A DNA stretch of 64,000 nt, taken from the NCBI RefSeq assembly GCF_002272075.1, contig NZ_NPBJ01000022.1, positions 1 to 64,000 on the forward strand, written 5' to 3'. Within the stretch, counting starts at the first letter, position 1. Each line of letters begins with the position of its first letter. A program made the position numbers and the translations under genes. This document shows positions 25,726 through 34,602 of this stretch, one piece after another. Under the pieces are notes generated by a model, which worked only from the letters and a program-made list of their open reading frames with translations, searched no databases and was not told the DNA's origin. The DNA is from Terribacillus saccharophilus (lineage in GTDB: Bacteria; Bacillota; Bacilli; Bacillales; Amphibacillaceae).

Positions 25726-26923
25726 GAAGATTCCCTCCTGTTTCATGTGCTTCCCTGATCGTGTTCACGTCTTTATCACCGCGCCCTGATAAACAGACGA
25801 CCAGCACATCCTCTTTATCCATCACTGGTGCCAGTTTTTTGCAGTATGCTACTGCATGCGCACTTTCCAAAGCAGGTATGATTCCTTCTGTCCTGGATAA
25901 TAGACGTACAGCCTCCAGTGCTTCTTCATCGGTAACGGCATCATATGTTACTCGTCCAGCATCTTTTAAATAGCTGTGCTCTGGACCGACACCAGGATAA
26001 TCCAATCCGGCTGAAATCGAATGTGCTTCCTGCACCTGACCATCGTCATTTTGCAGCAGGTAAGACAATGATCCATGTAATATTCCAGCTTTCCCTTCCG
26101 TAAGAGAAGCAGCATGCTTACCTGTCGGCAACCCCATACCTCCAGCTTCCACACCGTACATTTTTACATCACGATCATCAACGAACGGGTAGAACATGCC
26201 GATTGCGTTACTTCCGCCTCCAACACAAGCAACAATCGCTTCTGGCAGCTTGCCTTCTGCCTCGATAATCTGCTTACGCGTTTCATCGCCGATGATCCGC
26301 TGGAAATCTCGGACAATTTGCGGGAATGGATGCGGACCTGCAGCTGTACCAAAGATATAATGCGTATCTTCTACATTCGCTGTCCAGTAGCGCATTGCTT
26401 CGTTCACTGCATCCTTCAATGTGCCGTTACCTTGATCGACTGAGACGACCTGTGCGCCCAATAGCTCCATCCGATAAACATTCAATGCCTGCCGTCTGAC
26501 ATCTTCTTTCCCCATGAAGATAATGCATTCCAATCCAAGCAATGCACTGACCGTTGCAGTAGCCACTCCGTGCTGGCCAGCGCCTGTTTCGGCAACTACC
26601 TTTTTCTTTCCCATTCGCTGCGTCAGCAACGCTTGCCCGATTGTGTTGTTGATCTTATGCGCACCTGTATGGTTAAGGTCTTCCCGCTTTAAATAGATTT
26701 TTGGTCCTCCAAGAATCGCAGTTAAACGTTCTGCATAATAAAGTGGTGTCTCCCGTCCTACATACTGTTTCAAGTAATAGCGCATCTCTTCTTGGAATGC
26801 AGGATCCTCTTTTGATTCTATGAATGCTTTTTCTAGTTCCAAGATGGCTGGCATTAACGTTTCTGGTACGAAACGGCCCCCAAAGCTTCCGTAATGCCCT
26901 GTTTCTGTCGGATATGTTGCCAT
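25718..26923 (-). CDS. trpB: Tryptophan synthase beta chain
   Basis: A PLP enzyme of about 401 residues joining indole and serine to tryptophan. The PLP lysine lies in [18 protein letters not shown], the phosphate loop in GGGSNAIG, and the activity-critical Glu in [10 protein letters not shown] prefer the ATG at 26923. A GTG at 26932 overlaps the trpF stop as GTGA and is an alternative; ribosome-site spacing is imperfect for both. The protein is full length. Confidence 0.96.
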   Translation of the reverse strand: MATYPTETGHYGSFGGRFVPETLMPAILELEKAFIESKEDPAFQEEMRYYLKQYVGRETPLYYAERLTAILGGPKIYLKREDLNHTGAHKINNTIGQALLTQRMGKKKVVAETGAGQHGVATATVSALLGLECIIFMGKEDVRRQALNVYRMELLGAQVVSVDQGNGTLKDAVNEAMRYWTANVEDTHYIFGTAAGPHPFPQIVRDFQRIIGDETRKQIIEAEGKLPEAIVACVGGGSNAIGMFYPFVDDRDVKMYGVEAGGMGLPTGKHAASLTEGKAGILHGSLSYLLQNDDGQVQEAHSISAGLDYPGVGPEHSYLKDAGRVTYDAVTDEEALEAVRLLSRTEGIIPALESAHAVAYCKKLAPVMDKEDVLVVCLSGRGDKDVNTIREAHETGGNLHD

Positions 26924-26928
26924 GTTTT

Positions 26929-27537
26929 TCACTGTCCTCTCTTTGCCGCTGTAATGAATTGTTTTATTTTAATTGGATCTTTTTGTCCCTCTGTCTCTAC
27001 ACCACTACTGACATCGACGCCGACAGGGCTCACTTCCCCAATTGCTTGCTGCACATTTTCGCTATGCAAACCACCCGCAAGAAAGAGCTTTTCCCTTGAT
27101 ATTGCTTCCGAGCTTGCAAGCGACCAGTCAAATGCTGTGCCGTTGCCTCCCCTATACGCTTCTGCTGGACTATCAAGCAGATAGTATTCACACTGGTAAT
27201 CAGCCAGTTGCTTTAGATCATCCTCTGAAGCAACTGAAAAGGCCTTAATCACGGGCTTGTTGATAGCTTTGACATAGTCTGGTGTTTCATCGCCATGCAA
27301 CTGAATGTAATCCAGACCAGCTGTCTCAACTATGTCTAGTAAACTCTCGATCGGCTCATTGACAAACACGCCAACTTTCTTCACCTGTGCCGGGAGCTCT
27401 TTTCCGATGCGGGCTGCTTGCTCAGGTGATACCTTACGTCTGCTGTCCGCAAAAACAAATCCAATCATGTCAGCTCCTGCTTCCACTGCCATTCGCCCAG
27501 TCTCCACCGACTGGATACCACAAATCTTGACGATCAT
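26929..27537 (-). CDS. trpF: Phosphoribosylanthranilate isomerase
   Basis: A 202-residue TIM-barrel isomerase converting phosphoribosylanthranilate to CdRP. The catalytic Cys is in KICGIQSVE (residue 6) and the catalytic Asp in GVDVSSGVE near the C-terminus; [12 protein letters not shown] is typical. It is encoded as a separate protein, not fused to TrpC. It overlaps trpC by four bases. Confidence 0.96.
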   Translation of the reverse strand: MIVKICGIQSVETGRMAVEAGADMIGFVFADSRRKVSPEQAARIGKELPAQVKKVGVFVNEPIESLLDIVETAGLDYIQLHGDETPDYVKAINKPVIKAFSVASEDDLKQLADYQCEYYLLDSPAEAYRGGNGTAFDWSLASSEAISREKLFLAGGLHSENVQQAIGEVSPVGVDVSSGVETEGQKDPIKIKQFITAAKRGQ

Positions 27538-28316
27538 GACTGCTCCGCTCCTACTGGGACCCGGAGTGTTTCCAATACCGCTCCTACATCGGTAGCTCGC
27601 ATGAGCGTTTCACCTACAAGGATACCCTTTGCCCCTGCTTTCGCTACACGTGACGCATCAGATGGTACCGTTATGCCGCTTTCACTAATGACAAGCGTTG
27701 CGGAGGTATCAATCTTTTCTATTAATCGTTCCGTTACACCCAAATCTACCTCAAAGGTTTTTAGATTTCGATTATTGATTCCGATGATATTCGCACCAAG
27801 TTCTTGTGCTTGTTCTAATTCTTCTTCATTGTGAACCTCTACCAGCACATCCATCTCTTTGGATTTTGCATAGTGATAGAGAGCGTGCAATCGATCTTTC
27901 TCCAATGCTGCAACAATCAACAAAATCACATCAGCACCATAGTCAGCTGCTCTATCGATTTGGATTTCATCTAAGATAAAATCTTTATTTACTATCGGCA
28001 GCTCCACTGCCTCTCGGACAGCTGCCAAATCATCCATCGTGCCTTTGAAGAACGGTGTGTCTGTCAGAACTGAAATAGCCCCGGCTCCTGCTGATTCATA
28101 GATATTTGCTTGGTCCGCAGGTACAACATCGGGATTGATCATTCCTTTGGAAGGAGAAGCACGTTTGATCTCTGCGATAACCTGCAGCTGTTTTTGTTGT
28201 TGAAATCGCTTATATAATGATATCGGATTACGCTGTACCGCTGTCGGCTGGTATGTTTGTTTAAGTGTAGCAATTTCCGTCCGCTTTTCTTCTAGTATCC
28301 TTGCTAAGAATGTCAT
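27534..28316 (-). CDS. trpC: Indole-3-glycerol phosphate synthase
   Basis: A 260-residue TIM-barrel enzyme closing the indole ring by decarboxylation. The IAEIKRASPSKG motif near residue 50 carries a catalytic lysine; further family markers are GAGAISVLTDTPFFKG, VNKDFILDEIQI and the phosphate loop SESGI. It overlaps trpD and trpF by four bases each, so translation is coupled. Confidence 0.97.
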   Translation of the reverse strand: MTFLARILEEKRTEIATLKQTYQPTAVQRNPISLYKRFQQQKQLQVIAEIKRASPSKGMINPDVVPADQANIYESAGAGAISVLTDTPFFKGTMDDLAAVREAVELPIVNKDFILDEIQIDRAADYGADVILLIVAALEKDRLHALYHYAKSKEMDVLVEVHNEEELEQAQELGANIIGINNRNLKTFEVDLGVTERLIEKIDTSATLVISESGITVPSDASRVAKAGAKGILVGETLMRATDVGAVLETLRVPVGAEQS

Positions 28317-29332
28317 GAGGTCACTTCCTTTTGCTTATAATCGATCAAGTATTGCAGTTTCTGTCTAGCAGCTCCGCTATCGATGCTTTCCTTCGCAAGC
28401 TGGATGCCTTCATGGATAGAGGCTGCTTTTCCGTTAGCAAATATACCAAGACCTGCATTCAATACGACTGTATCTCTATGGACACCGCTCTCCCCATTCA
28501 ATACCCTTAACAGAATGTCTGCATTCTCGGCAGCATCACCGCCCTTGATTGCTTCCAGAGGATAAACCGGCAGTCCGACCTCTTCTGGATGGAGAGTGAA
28601 GGCTGATTGTTTTCCGTTCTCCAGCAGGACAAGGTGATTCTCTCCTGCAAGGGATGCTTCATCCATAAACCCAGCCCCATTAATGACAATCGCCCTCTTG
28701 CGTCCCAATTTATGGAGTGCTTCAGTCATCATCTCGAGCATATCGCGTCGATAGATGCCGAGCAGCTGAGAATCAAGCTGGACTGGATTCGTCAATGGCC
28801 CAATTAAATTAAATATGGTTGGGATACGAAGCACTTTACGCAGCTGCATTACCTGCTTCAGACCAGGATGAACATGAGGTGCAAATAAAAAGGCGATGCC
28901 ATTCTCCTCAAGCAAATGCGTCATCTCGGCTGCCGGCAGATACAAGGGGATACCCAGCTTCTCCAGGACATCCGCACTGCCTGTTCTGCTGGATACACTG
29001 CGATTACCATGCTTCGCAATCGTAATACCTGCTCCAGCAATTACAAAAGCTGCTGTCGTACTGATGTTGAAGCTTTGTGACCCATCTCCCCCAGTTCCAC
29101 AGTTATCCATCACATTTGCTGCCTGAAGGGGAATCGTCTGGGCTTTTTCGCGAATTGCAGCCACCATACCTGCTACTTCATCCGCTGTTTCTCCACGGGT
29201 TTGCAGCATGGAAAGAAATGCTCCCGCCACAGCATCTGGCATACTGCCTTCCAGTAATTCCCGGGATGCCTGCAACGCCTCTGAATAAGTCAAAGCCTGC
29301 GTATTGGTAAGCTTAGCCAACAATGGTTCCAT
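28313..29332 (-). CDS. trpD: Anthranilate phosphoribosyltransferase
   Basis: A 339-residue transferase adding phosphoribosyl from PRPP to anthranilate. The PRPP loop is DNCGTGGDGSQSFNIST (near residue 80), followed by KHGNRSVSSRTGSADVLEKLG, and the metal-binding acidic pair lies in GFMDEAS. It overlaps the end of trpG by 20 bases. Confidence 0.97.
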   Translation of the reverse strand: MEPLLAKLTNTQALTYSEALQASRELLEGSMPDAVAGAFLSMLQTRGETADEVAGMVAAIREKAQTIPLQAANVMDNCGTGGDGSQSFNISTTAAFVIAGAGITIAKHGNRSVSSRTGSADVLEKLGIPLYLPAAEMTHLLEENGIAFLFAPHVHPGLKQVMQLRKVLRIPTIFNLIGPLTNPVQLDSQLLGIYRRDMLEMMTEALHKLGRKRAIVINGAGFMDEASLAGENHLVLLENGKQSAFTLHPEEVGLPVYPLEAIKGGDAAENADILLRVLNGESGVHRDTVVLNAGLGIFANGKAASIHEGIQLAKESIDSGAARQKLQYLIDYKQKEVTS

Positions 29333-29915
29333 GACTTTCCCCTTCTTTCATGATTTGAATATAATGCTTCACGATCTCCTTACCAGCTTCTGTTCCAATC
29401 GATTCAGGGTGAAACTGTAGTCCATAAACTGGGTAACGGATATGCTGAACAGCCATGATTTCCTCATCATCTTCTGAATAAGCGGTAACTTCCAAATCAT
29501 TTGGAACACTGTGCTTATCAATGACAAGAGAATGATAACGCATGATTGGCAGGTCCTTAATGATTCCTTCTATTACCGGTTCTCCCACATAGCGAAGTGT
29601 TGATGTCTTCCCATGCTTGATTTGTCCCGCTCGGATAATACTCGCGCCAAAGGCTGTACCGATTGCCTGGTGGCCGAGACAAATGCCGAGAATCGGAATA
29701 TTGCCAGCAAAGTGACGAATCGCCTCGACGCATATTCCTGCATCTTCCGGTCTGCCTGGTCCAGGGGAGATGATGATTGCCTCTGGATTCATTGCTTCAA
29801 TATCCTGGATAGAGATGACGTCATTGCGGACAACCTTGACTTCTTCTCCAAGCTCAGCTGTGTATTGGAACAGATTATACGTAAAAGAATCATAATTATC
29901 GATCAGCAGAATCAT
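29313..29915 (-). CDS. trpG: Anthranilate synthase glutamine amidotransferase subunit
   Basis: A 200-residue class I glutamine amidotransferase supplying ammonia to TrpE. The nucleophile Cys is in ILGICLGHQAIG (near residue 78) and the His-Glu pair in LQFHPESIGTEAG. The ATG at 29915 has GGAGG nine bases before it. In Bacillus subtilis this subunit is encoded in the folate operon; here it sits inside the trp operon. It may also serve PabB if no second copy exists. Confidence 0.96.
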   Translation of the reverse strand: MILLIDNYDSFTYNLFQYTAELGEEVKVVRNDVISIQDIEAMNPEAIIISPGPGRPEDAGICVEAIRHFAGNIPILGICLGHQAIGTAFGASIIRAGQIKHGKTSTLRYVGEPVIEGIIKDLPIMRYHSLVIDKHSVPNDLEVTAYSEDDEEIMAVQHIRYPVYGLQFHPESIGTEAGKEIVKHYIQIMKEGESHGTIVG

Positions 29916-31299
29916 GTAATCCAACCTCCGTTAAAGATTTCGCTTTATGCAGCGTTTCGTGATATTCTGTCTCGGGATCCGAGTCATACACTAGTCCGGC
30001 TCCCGCCTGTACATATGCTTTATTGTCTTTTATGACCATCGTTCTGATGGCCAGTGCCAAATCAAGATCACCGTTCATATTTATATAGCCAACTGCGCCG
30101 GCATAGAGCCCTCGTTTTTTCTTTTCAAATTGATTGATCAATTCCATTGCACGTATTTTCGGGGCACCGGAAACTGTACCTGCCGGAAGAGCTGCAATCA
30201 GTGCATCCAATCCAGTCATATTATCTGCCAGTTCTCCTTGTACTTCAGAGACAATGTGCATAATGTGCTGGTACTTTTCTACTGTCATATACTTTGTCAG
30301 CTCGACCGTACCTACCTTACACACACGGCCCAAATCATTACGGCTTAAATCGACAAGCATCCGATGCTCCGCCAATTCCTTTTGATCTGCCAGCAGTTCA
30401 GTCGTCAGCTGTTCATCTTGCGCTAGTGTTTTACCGCGCGGTCTCGATCCAGCGATTGGGTTAGCCGTCACTTTATTGCCGCTTACTTTGATCAAGCTTT
30501 CCGGGGAAGCTCCCAATACGGTATAGTCCTCAAAATCGAGGAAGAACATATACGGTGAAGGATTGCTCGCCCGCAGCTTTCGGTAGAAGCTGAAAGCATC
30601 TCCACTGAACTCTGCCGTCAATCGCTGTGAAAGTACTATTTGAAATACATCACCTGCTTTGATGTACGCCTTGGCATCTTCCACCATCTGCATAAATGTT
30701 GCTTGATCCGTCTCAGGCCGGAAATGAACTGGCGGCAATACAGCATCAGGTATGTCCTTGAAAGATGTTATCTCCTGCTCCATTTCATCCAAACGTGCTT
30801 GGAGCATTTCTGCTGATCGTATTCCCGCGCCATCAATGGCTAGTAAAGTGATCTGCTGATGCTTATGGTCGTAAACGATAATATCCTCATAGAACATAAA
30901 ATGAACTTCTGGCATACCGATCGGATCCTCTGGCATCTCTCCAATTACTTCATACTGCCGAATTGAATCATATGCCATATAGCCGACGGCTCCGCCATAG
31001 AAAGGAAAATCGAGCGGTAATTCGACTCCGCTTATCTGTTTCTTCAAAACCTCTAATGGTTTATCCGCCAGCTGCTCTTCCTGTCCTGCAAACTTCAGCA
31101 TTGTTTCCTGACCCTTACCGATCAATTCCTTGTAAGGATTAGCTCCAATGATGGAATAGCGGCCCTTTCCTGTATGGTGTACCGAACTCTCCAGTAAAAA
31201 CTTCTTTTCACCTGCCATCCGCTTATAAATCACGACGGGTGTGAGCGTATCTCCGTTCAATTGTTTCTTCTGAAATCTTATGCTATCCGTTGCCGCCAT
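29896..31299 (-). CDS. trpE: Anthranilate synthase component I
   Basis: A 467-residue chorismate-utilising enzyme making anthranilate. Conserved blocks include the feedback site region LLESSVHHTGKGRYS, PSPYMFFLDFEDYTVLGASPESL, AGSRPRGKT, DLSRNDLGRV and AGTVSGAPKIRAME. The ATG at 31299 has AAGGGAG upstream. It is the first structural gene after the two T-boxes and overlaps trpG by 20 bases. Confidence 0.97.
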   Translation of the reverse strand: MAATDSIRFQKKQLNGDTLTPVVIYKRMAGEKKFLLESSVHHTGKGRYSIIGANPYKELIGKGQETMLKFAGQEEQLADKPLEVLKKQISGVELPLDFPFYGGAVGYMAYDSIRQYEVIGEMPEDPIGMPEVHFMFYEDIIVYDHKHQQITLLAIDGAGIRSAEMLQARLDEMEQEITSFKDIPDAVLPPVHFRPETDQATFMQMVEDAKAYIKAGDVFQIVLSQRLTAEFSGDAFSFYRKLRASNPSPYMFFLDFEDYTVLGASPESLIKVSGNKVTANPIAGSRPRGKTLAQDEQLTTELLADQKELAEHRMLVDLSRNDLGRVCKVGTVELTKYMTVEKYQHIMHIVSEVQGELADNMTGLDALIAALPAGTVSGAPKIRAMELINQFEKKKRGLYAGAVGYINMNGDLDLALAIRTMVIKDNKAYVQAGAGLVYDSDPETEYHETLHKAKSLTEVGLHDSADR

Positions 31300-31327
31300 C
31301 TTTCTCGCTCCCTTTTCTTTGTAATAA

Positions 31328-31605
31328 AAAAACCGTCCCCTATGCACATGATTGGTTCATGTGCATAGGGGACGGTTTTACACCGCGGTGCCACCTCTAT
31401 TGAAAGCTCTCGCTTTCCTCTCATTCGGATACGAAAGCTTTAGCCTTGATATCCTATCCCGGTAACGGAGGAAACCGGATTCCCCTACTATGTTTCAAGG
31501 AATCTCTCTGAAGTCCATTCCACGCTGCCGATTTGACCTGGATCTCACCACACCAGGCTCTCTGTACAAATCAATCAGCATGTACTCCTCTTCATCAACG
31601 ATTTA
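31328..31605 (-). promoter_or_regulatory. Tryptophan T-box leader 2 (proximal to trpE)
   Basis: On the minus strand: stem I with GAGGAGTACA, the distal AG-bulge block CAGAGAGCCTGG, and the specifier loop GGAATGGACTTC with codon UGG (Trp) at 31515-31517. Then comes the T-box sequence AGAGGTGGCACCGCGG (31383-31398) and a very strong terminator (31328-31378) with a stem of about 20 bp and seven T. Uncharged tRNA-Trp should favour the antiterminator and allow trp transcription. Confidence 0.95.
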
Positions 31606-31616
31606 TGTGTATAAAA

Positions 31617-31856
31617 AAGGGCAATCTCTCCAATAAAGGACGAGATTACCCGTGGTACCACCTTTGTTAGCTAGCGCACTAGCTCACTTTGCTCCTGCTA
31701 TCGGGGGAGTTACCGCCACAGCCTACTGGTCATTTCAGCTATGGTGCTCAGAAGTCCATTCACATATGCGTCACACCGGTTTCCACCATCCACCGGCTCT
31801 CTGAAGTGACCACATAAGCTACTACTCTTCGTCTTCGCTCACGTATCAGTTATGTT
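31617..31856 (-). promoter_or_regulatory. Tryptophan T-box leader 1 (distal)
   Basis: The first regulator met by RNA polymerase. Stem I shows AAGAGTAGTA and CAGAGAGCCGGTGG; the specifier loop GTGAATGGACTTC gives UGG (31756-31758). The T-box is AAAGGTGGTACCACGGG (around 31649-31665), followed by a terminator of about 10 bp and six T (31618-31648). Together with leader 2 it demands two uncharged tRNA-Trp for full read-through. Confidence 0.95.
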
Positions 31857-31862
31857 GGATTC

Positions 31863-31891
31863 ATTGTAGTACCCTTATTTTCGTTTGTCAA
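31863..31891 (-). promoter_or_regulatory. trp operon promoter
   Basis: Minus strand TTGACA (31886-31891), 17 bases, TACAAT (31863-31868): a near-perfect SigmaA promoter placed just before T-box 1. It lies only seven bases after the helicase stop codon. Confidence 0.85.
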
Positions 31892-31898
31892 GAGGTAT

Positions 31899-33050
31899 TT
31901 ATTCTGCATCTATTAAATCAGGCTTACCATTTTCCCCGAAAATAAGTTCTTTTCGCGGCAGACGCTGTTTTGTTTCTCTTTCGATTTGTTTGATTTGATG
32001 ACTGTCACGAGGAGTCACGAAGGCTACTGTTAAACCGGTGCTGCCCGCCCTGCCTGTACGGCCAATACGGTGGATATAGCTCTCTGTATCTTCTGGCAGA
32101 TCATAATTGAATACGTGAGTCACACCTTCAACATCCAAGCCTCGAGCTGCCACATCAGTCGCAACAAGGAACTGTGTCTTGTACTCCCGGAAGTTCTTCA
32201 TAGCACGTTCTCGTTTTGCCTGTGACAAATCTCCATGCAGTTCATCCGATTCAAAACCCTGCGCATGCAAATATCCATGCAGTTCAGAAGCACGTCTTCT
32301 TGTCCTGCAGAAAATAATCGCAGCAAACGGACGATACATCTGCAATAACACCTTCAATGCATTCCGCTTCTCACGGTCAGACATTTCCAGGACAATCTGC
32401 TTGATTTCTTTTAATGTCACATTGGTTGTTTGAATCGTGATTTCCTTCGGCTTCTGCATTTGGGTAGAAGCAAGCTGGCGAATTTCCTTCGGCATTGTAG
32501 CAGAAAACAGCAATGTTTGTTTCGAATTCGGCAAAGCATTTGCAACGTCCTTTACATCATGCCAAAAACCCATATGCAGCATCTGATCTGCCTCATCCAA
32601 AACGAAAGTCCTTACATGGGAAAGATCTACCGTGCCGCGGCGCATGTGGTCGAGCAGACGACCTGGCGTAGCGACAACGATGTCCACTCTGCCTTCGAGT
32701 TTTTTAAGCTGCTTCACGATATCCTGACCGCCATAAACGGCTAAGATTCCAATTTCTTCTTCCGAATGAATCAGCTTCGCTAGTTCATCATAAATCTGGA
32801 TAGCCAGTTCCCGCGTTGGACTAAGAATGAGCGCCTGAATACCGTCGCTATCCATTTTCAGCATCTCCAATATTGGCAGCAAGAAAGCAAGTGTCTTACC
32901 GGTACCTGTTTGCGCTTTTGCAATCACGTCTTTTCCAGCCAGAATTTCGGGAATTGCTTGCTTCTGAACAGGCGTAGGTTCTGTCAGACCTAATTTATGT
33001 AGTATTTCCAAACGGTTATTTTGTAAGTTCAAATCATCGAACACATTCAT
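31899..33050 (-). CDS. DEAD-box RNA helicase
   Basis: A 383-residue ATP-dependent RNA helicase. All motifs are visible: Q motif (GLTEPTPVQKQAIPEILAGK), motif I AQTGTGKT, Ia PTRELAIQ, II DEAD (FVLDEADQML), III SAT, IV IIFCRTRR, V ARGLDVEGV and VI HRIGRTGRAG. It consists of little more than the two RecA domains and lacks the long basic C-terminal tail of CshA. It is therefore a minimal helicase, perhaps of the CshE type; that subclass is a guess. No terminator separates it from the trp promoter. Confidence 0.92.
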   Translation of the reverse strand: MNVFDDLNLQNNRLEILHKLGLTEPTPVQKQAIPEILAGKDVIAKAQTGTGKTLAFLLPILEMLKMDSDGIQALILSPTRELAIQIYDELAKLIHSEEEIGILAVYGGQDIVKQLKKLEGRVDIVVATPGRLLDHMRRGTVDLSHVRTFVLDEADQMLHMGFWHDVKDVANALPNSKQTLLFSATMPKEIRQLASTQMQKPKEITIQTTNVTLKEIKQIVLEMSDREKRNALKVLLQMYRPFAAIIFCRTRRRASELHGYLHAQGFESDELHGDLSQAKRERAMKNFREYKTQFLVATDVAARGLDVEGVTHVFNYDLPEDTESYIHRIGRTGRAGSTGLTVAFVTPRDSHQIKQIERETKQRLPRKELIFGENGKPDLIDAE

Positions 33051-33159
33051 GTTGTTCCCTCTTTCATACTTTTTCCATAATTATTATGTGAAGTTTCCAT
33101 AGAAGTACGCGTCAAAAGTTTGTAAGATACTAGTATACACATAAAAAGGGGGAAATTAT

Positions 33160-33288
33160 ATGCAAAAATGGCTGATCGGCATTTTTGTCTTGCTGATCAT
33201 CAGTTTCAGCGTTATCGGACTTTTTCGAGGTGGAGGAAATATCCAAAGCATCAACGAGACAAGTAAATCGTCTGTAAATTTAAAATAA
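33160..33288 (+). CDS. 42-residue single-pass membrane protein
   Basis: A small gene with a strong ribosome site (AAGGGGG) before the ATG. The product has a hydrophobic segment (WLIGIFVLLIISFSVIGLF) and a polar tail (RGGGNIQSINETSKSS). It is divergent from the helicase gene. I recognise no family. Confidence 0.55.
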   Translation: MQKWLIGIFVLLIISFSVIGLFRGGGNIQSINETSKSSVNLK

Positions 33289-33335
33289 TATGCGTTTATA
33301 CTGCACACACGTGGGTAAATAATAATATAAATAAA

Positions 33336-33375
33336 AACAGGCAGAGCAAACCGCCATTTGCTCCACCTGTTACGC
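33336..33375 (-). terminator. Terminator of the LysM-3D gene
   Basis: AACAGG and AGCAAA pair with TTTGCT and CCTGTT across a small internal mismatch, with TTTTTATT on the minus strand. Confidence 0.75.
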
Positions 33376-33383
33376 TTTTTATA

Positions 33384-34226
33384 TTAGTCTAGTACTTTTA
33401 CTGTTACAGTTTTACGTCCCCAGTTCAATGCAGTTCCTTGATCTGGTACGTGTACATCGATTTTATTACCTTTGATTGCACCGCCAGTATCGCCTGCAAT
33501 TGCTTCTCCATAGCCTTCAACCCATACTTTTGATCCTAAAGGAATAACACTAGGGTCTACTGCAATAACTTTCGCATTCGGATTAGCATTCAAATCGATA
33601 CCAGTAGCTGTTACACCAGAGCATCCTTCACATTGACCAGTATATGCAGTTGCAGATACTGACAATTCTTTCGTTGCTTCTTGGCTAGTACTTGTAGCTG
33701 CTTTTTCTTCTTTGGCAGGAGCTGCTGCTTCTTTAGCAGGTTCTGCTTTTTGTTCTGTTTGTGCAGGTGCTTCCTGCTTTTCTTCTTGCTTAGGTGCTTC
33801 TTGTTTCGGAGCTTCTGTTTGAGCCGCTTCCTGCTTCACTGGTGCTGTTTCAGTTACAGCTCCGCCAGTCACCGCCAGTTGCTGACCTATTACAATCAAA
33901 TCGGAGTTAAGGCTGTTCCAAGATTTCAACTCGCCTACCGATATATTGAACTTCCCTGCGATCTTAGAAAGAGAATCGCCTTTTTGTACTGTGTATGAGT
34001 CTGTTTGGTTTGTTTCTTTATCTATAGTTAATTTTTGATTAGGAAAGATTAGGTCAGAATCAAGTTGGTTAAGCTCTTTAAGCTGATCTACACTCACTTC
34101 GTATTTGTCTGCGATTTTCCAAAGAGAGTCCCCTGTTTGAACATTATATTCAGCAGCTGATGCTGTTGTACTGAATGCCCCCGCAATTACTAGTCCTGTA
34201 GCTAAAGATACGACTGTTTTTTTCAT
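33384..34226 (-). CDS. yocH: LysM and 3D domain cell-wall protein (YocH-like)
   Basis: A secreted, 280-residue cell-wall hydrolase-like protein. A signal peptide ends at TASAA (about residue 24). Two LysM repeats follow (YNVQTGDSLWKIADKYEVS and YTVQKGDSLSKIAGKFNIS), then a Gln/Glu/Ala/Pro-rich linker (about 125-185) and a C-terminal 3D domain. The three conserved Asp are in VTATGIDLN, VIAVDPSVIPLGS and GEAIAGDTGG, with DVHVPD near the end. The 3D domain resembles lytic transglycosylase-like autolysins. The best relative is YocH, a muropeptide-releasing protein controlled by WalKR. A WalR-type box lies upstream. Confidence 0.88.
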   Translation of the reverse strand: MKKTVVSLATGLVIAGAFSTTASAAEYNVQTGDSLWKIADKYEVSVDQLKELNQLDSDLIFPNQKLTIDKETNQTDSYTVQKGDSLSKIAGKFNISVGELKSWNSLNSDLIVIGQQLAVTGGAVTETAPVKQEAAQTEAPKQEAPKQEEKQEAPAQTEQKAEPAKEAAAPAKEEKAATSTSQEATKELSVSATAYTGQCEGCSGVTATGIDLNANPNAKVIAVDPSVIPLGSKVWVEGYGEAIAGDTGGAIKGNKIDVHVPDQGTALNWGRKTVTVKVLD

Positions 34227-34306
34227 ACGTCGTCTACCTCCTTAAATTTCTAACAGGACTTATGGTATCACATGGGCTTAGCCCAGTGGGTTACAGGAAG
34301 TTTAAG

Positions 34307-34334
34307 GTTATATTACAGCCCGTGCTCACAGCAA
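34307..34334 (-). promoter_or_regulatory. Possible promoter of the YocH-like gene
   Basis: Minus strand TTGCTG (34329-34334), 16 bases, TATAAC (34307-34312). It lies about 80 bases before the start codon and just downstream of the WalR-type box. Confidence 0.45.
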
Positions 34335-34348
34335 TATTATTGTTACAC

Positions 34349-34365
34349 TGTAATCTTTCTGTAAC
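34349..34365 (+). promoter_or_regulatory. WalR-type direct repeat
   Basis: TGTAAT-N5-TGTAAC fits the WalR consensus TGTWAH-N5-TGTWAH exactly; a further TGTTAC lies at 34341. The repeats read on the plus strand, 15 bases upstream of the proposed -35 of the minus-strand cell-wall gene. The rest of 34227-34570 is AT-rich and holds no gene. Confidence 0.55.
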
Positions 34366-34573
34366 AAAACGAGTGATAACCAAGCTTAAAGGGGTTTTTT
34401 TGTAACAAAAGGGCTTGTTTTATTCCATTAATTGTAAGTTACTAAAGTTGAAATTCTTGTTGACTTTGTTTGCATTCGCTTTTTCTCGTTCAATTTTTGT
34501 CGTTTTTCCGGCTTTTTTAGGACAAATGTTACAAAACAAGCTCATGAATTCCCTTTTATATTCCAATTATATA

Positions 34574-34602
34574 AAAAAACAGGAGCAGCAGCTCCTGTTT
34601 TT
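34574..34602 (-). terminator. Terminator of the 5'-nucleotidase gene
   Basis: AAAAACAGGAGC with its complement around an AGCA loop, directly at the stop codon. Confidence 0.9.

Noticed and set aside
34441-34572. Possible small gene in the AT-rich stretch between the WalR-type region and the nucleotidase gene
   Set aside because: Frames are short, lack ribosome sites, and the sequence looks non-coding.
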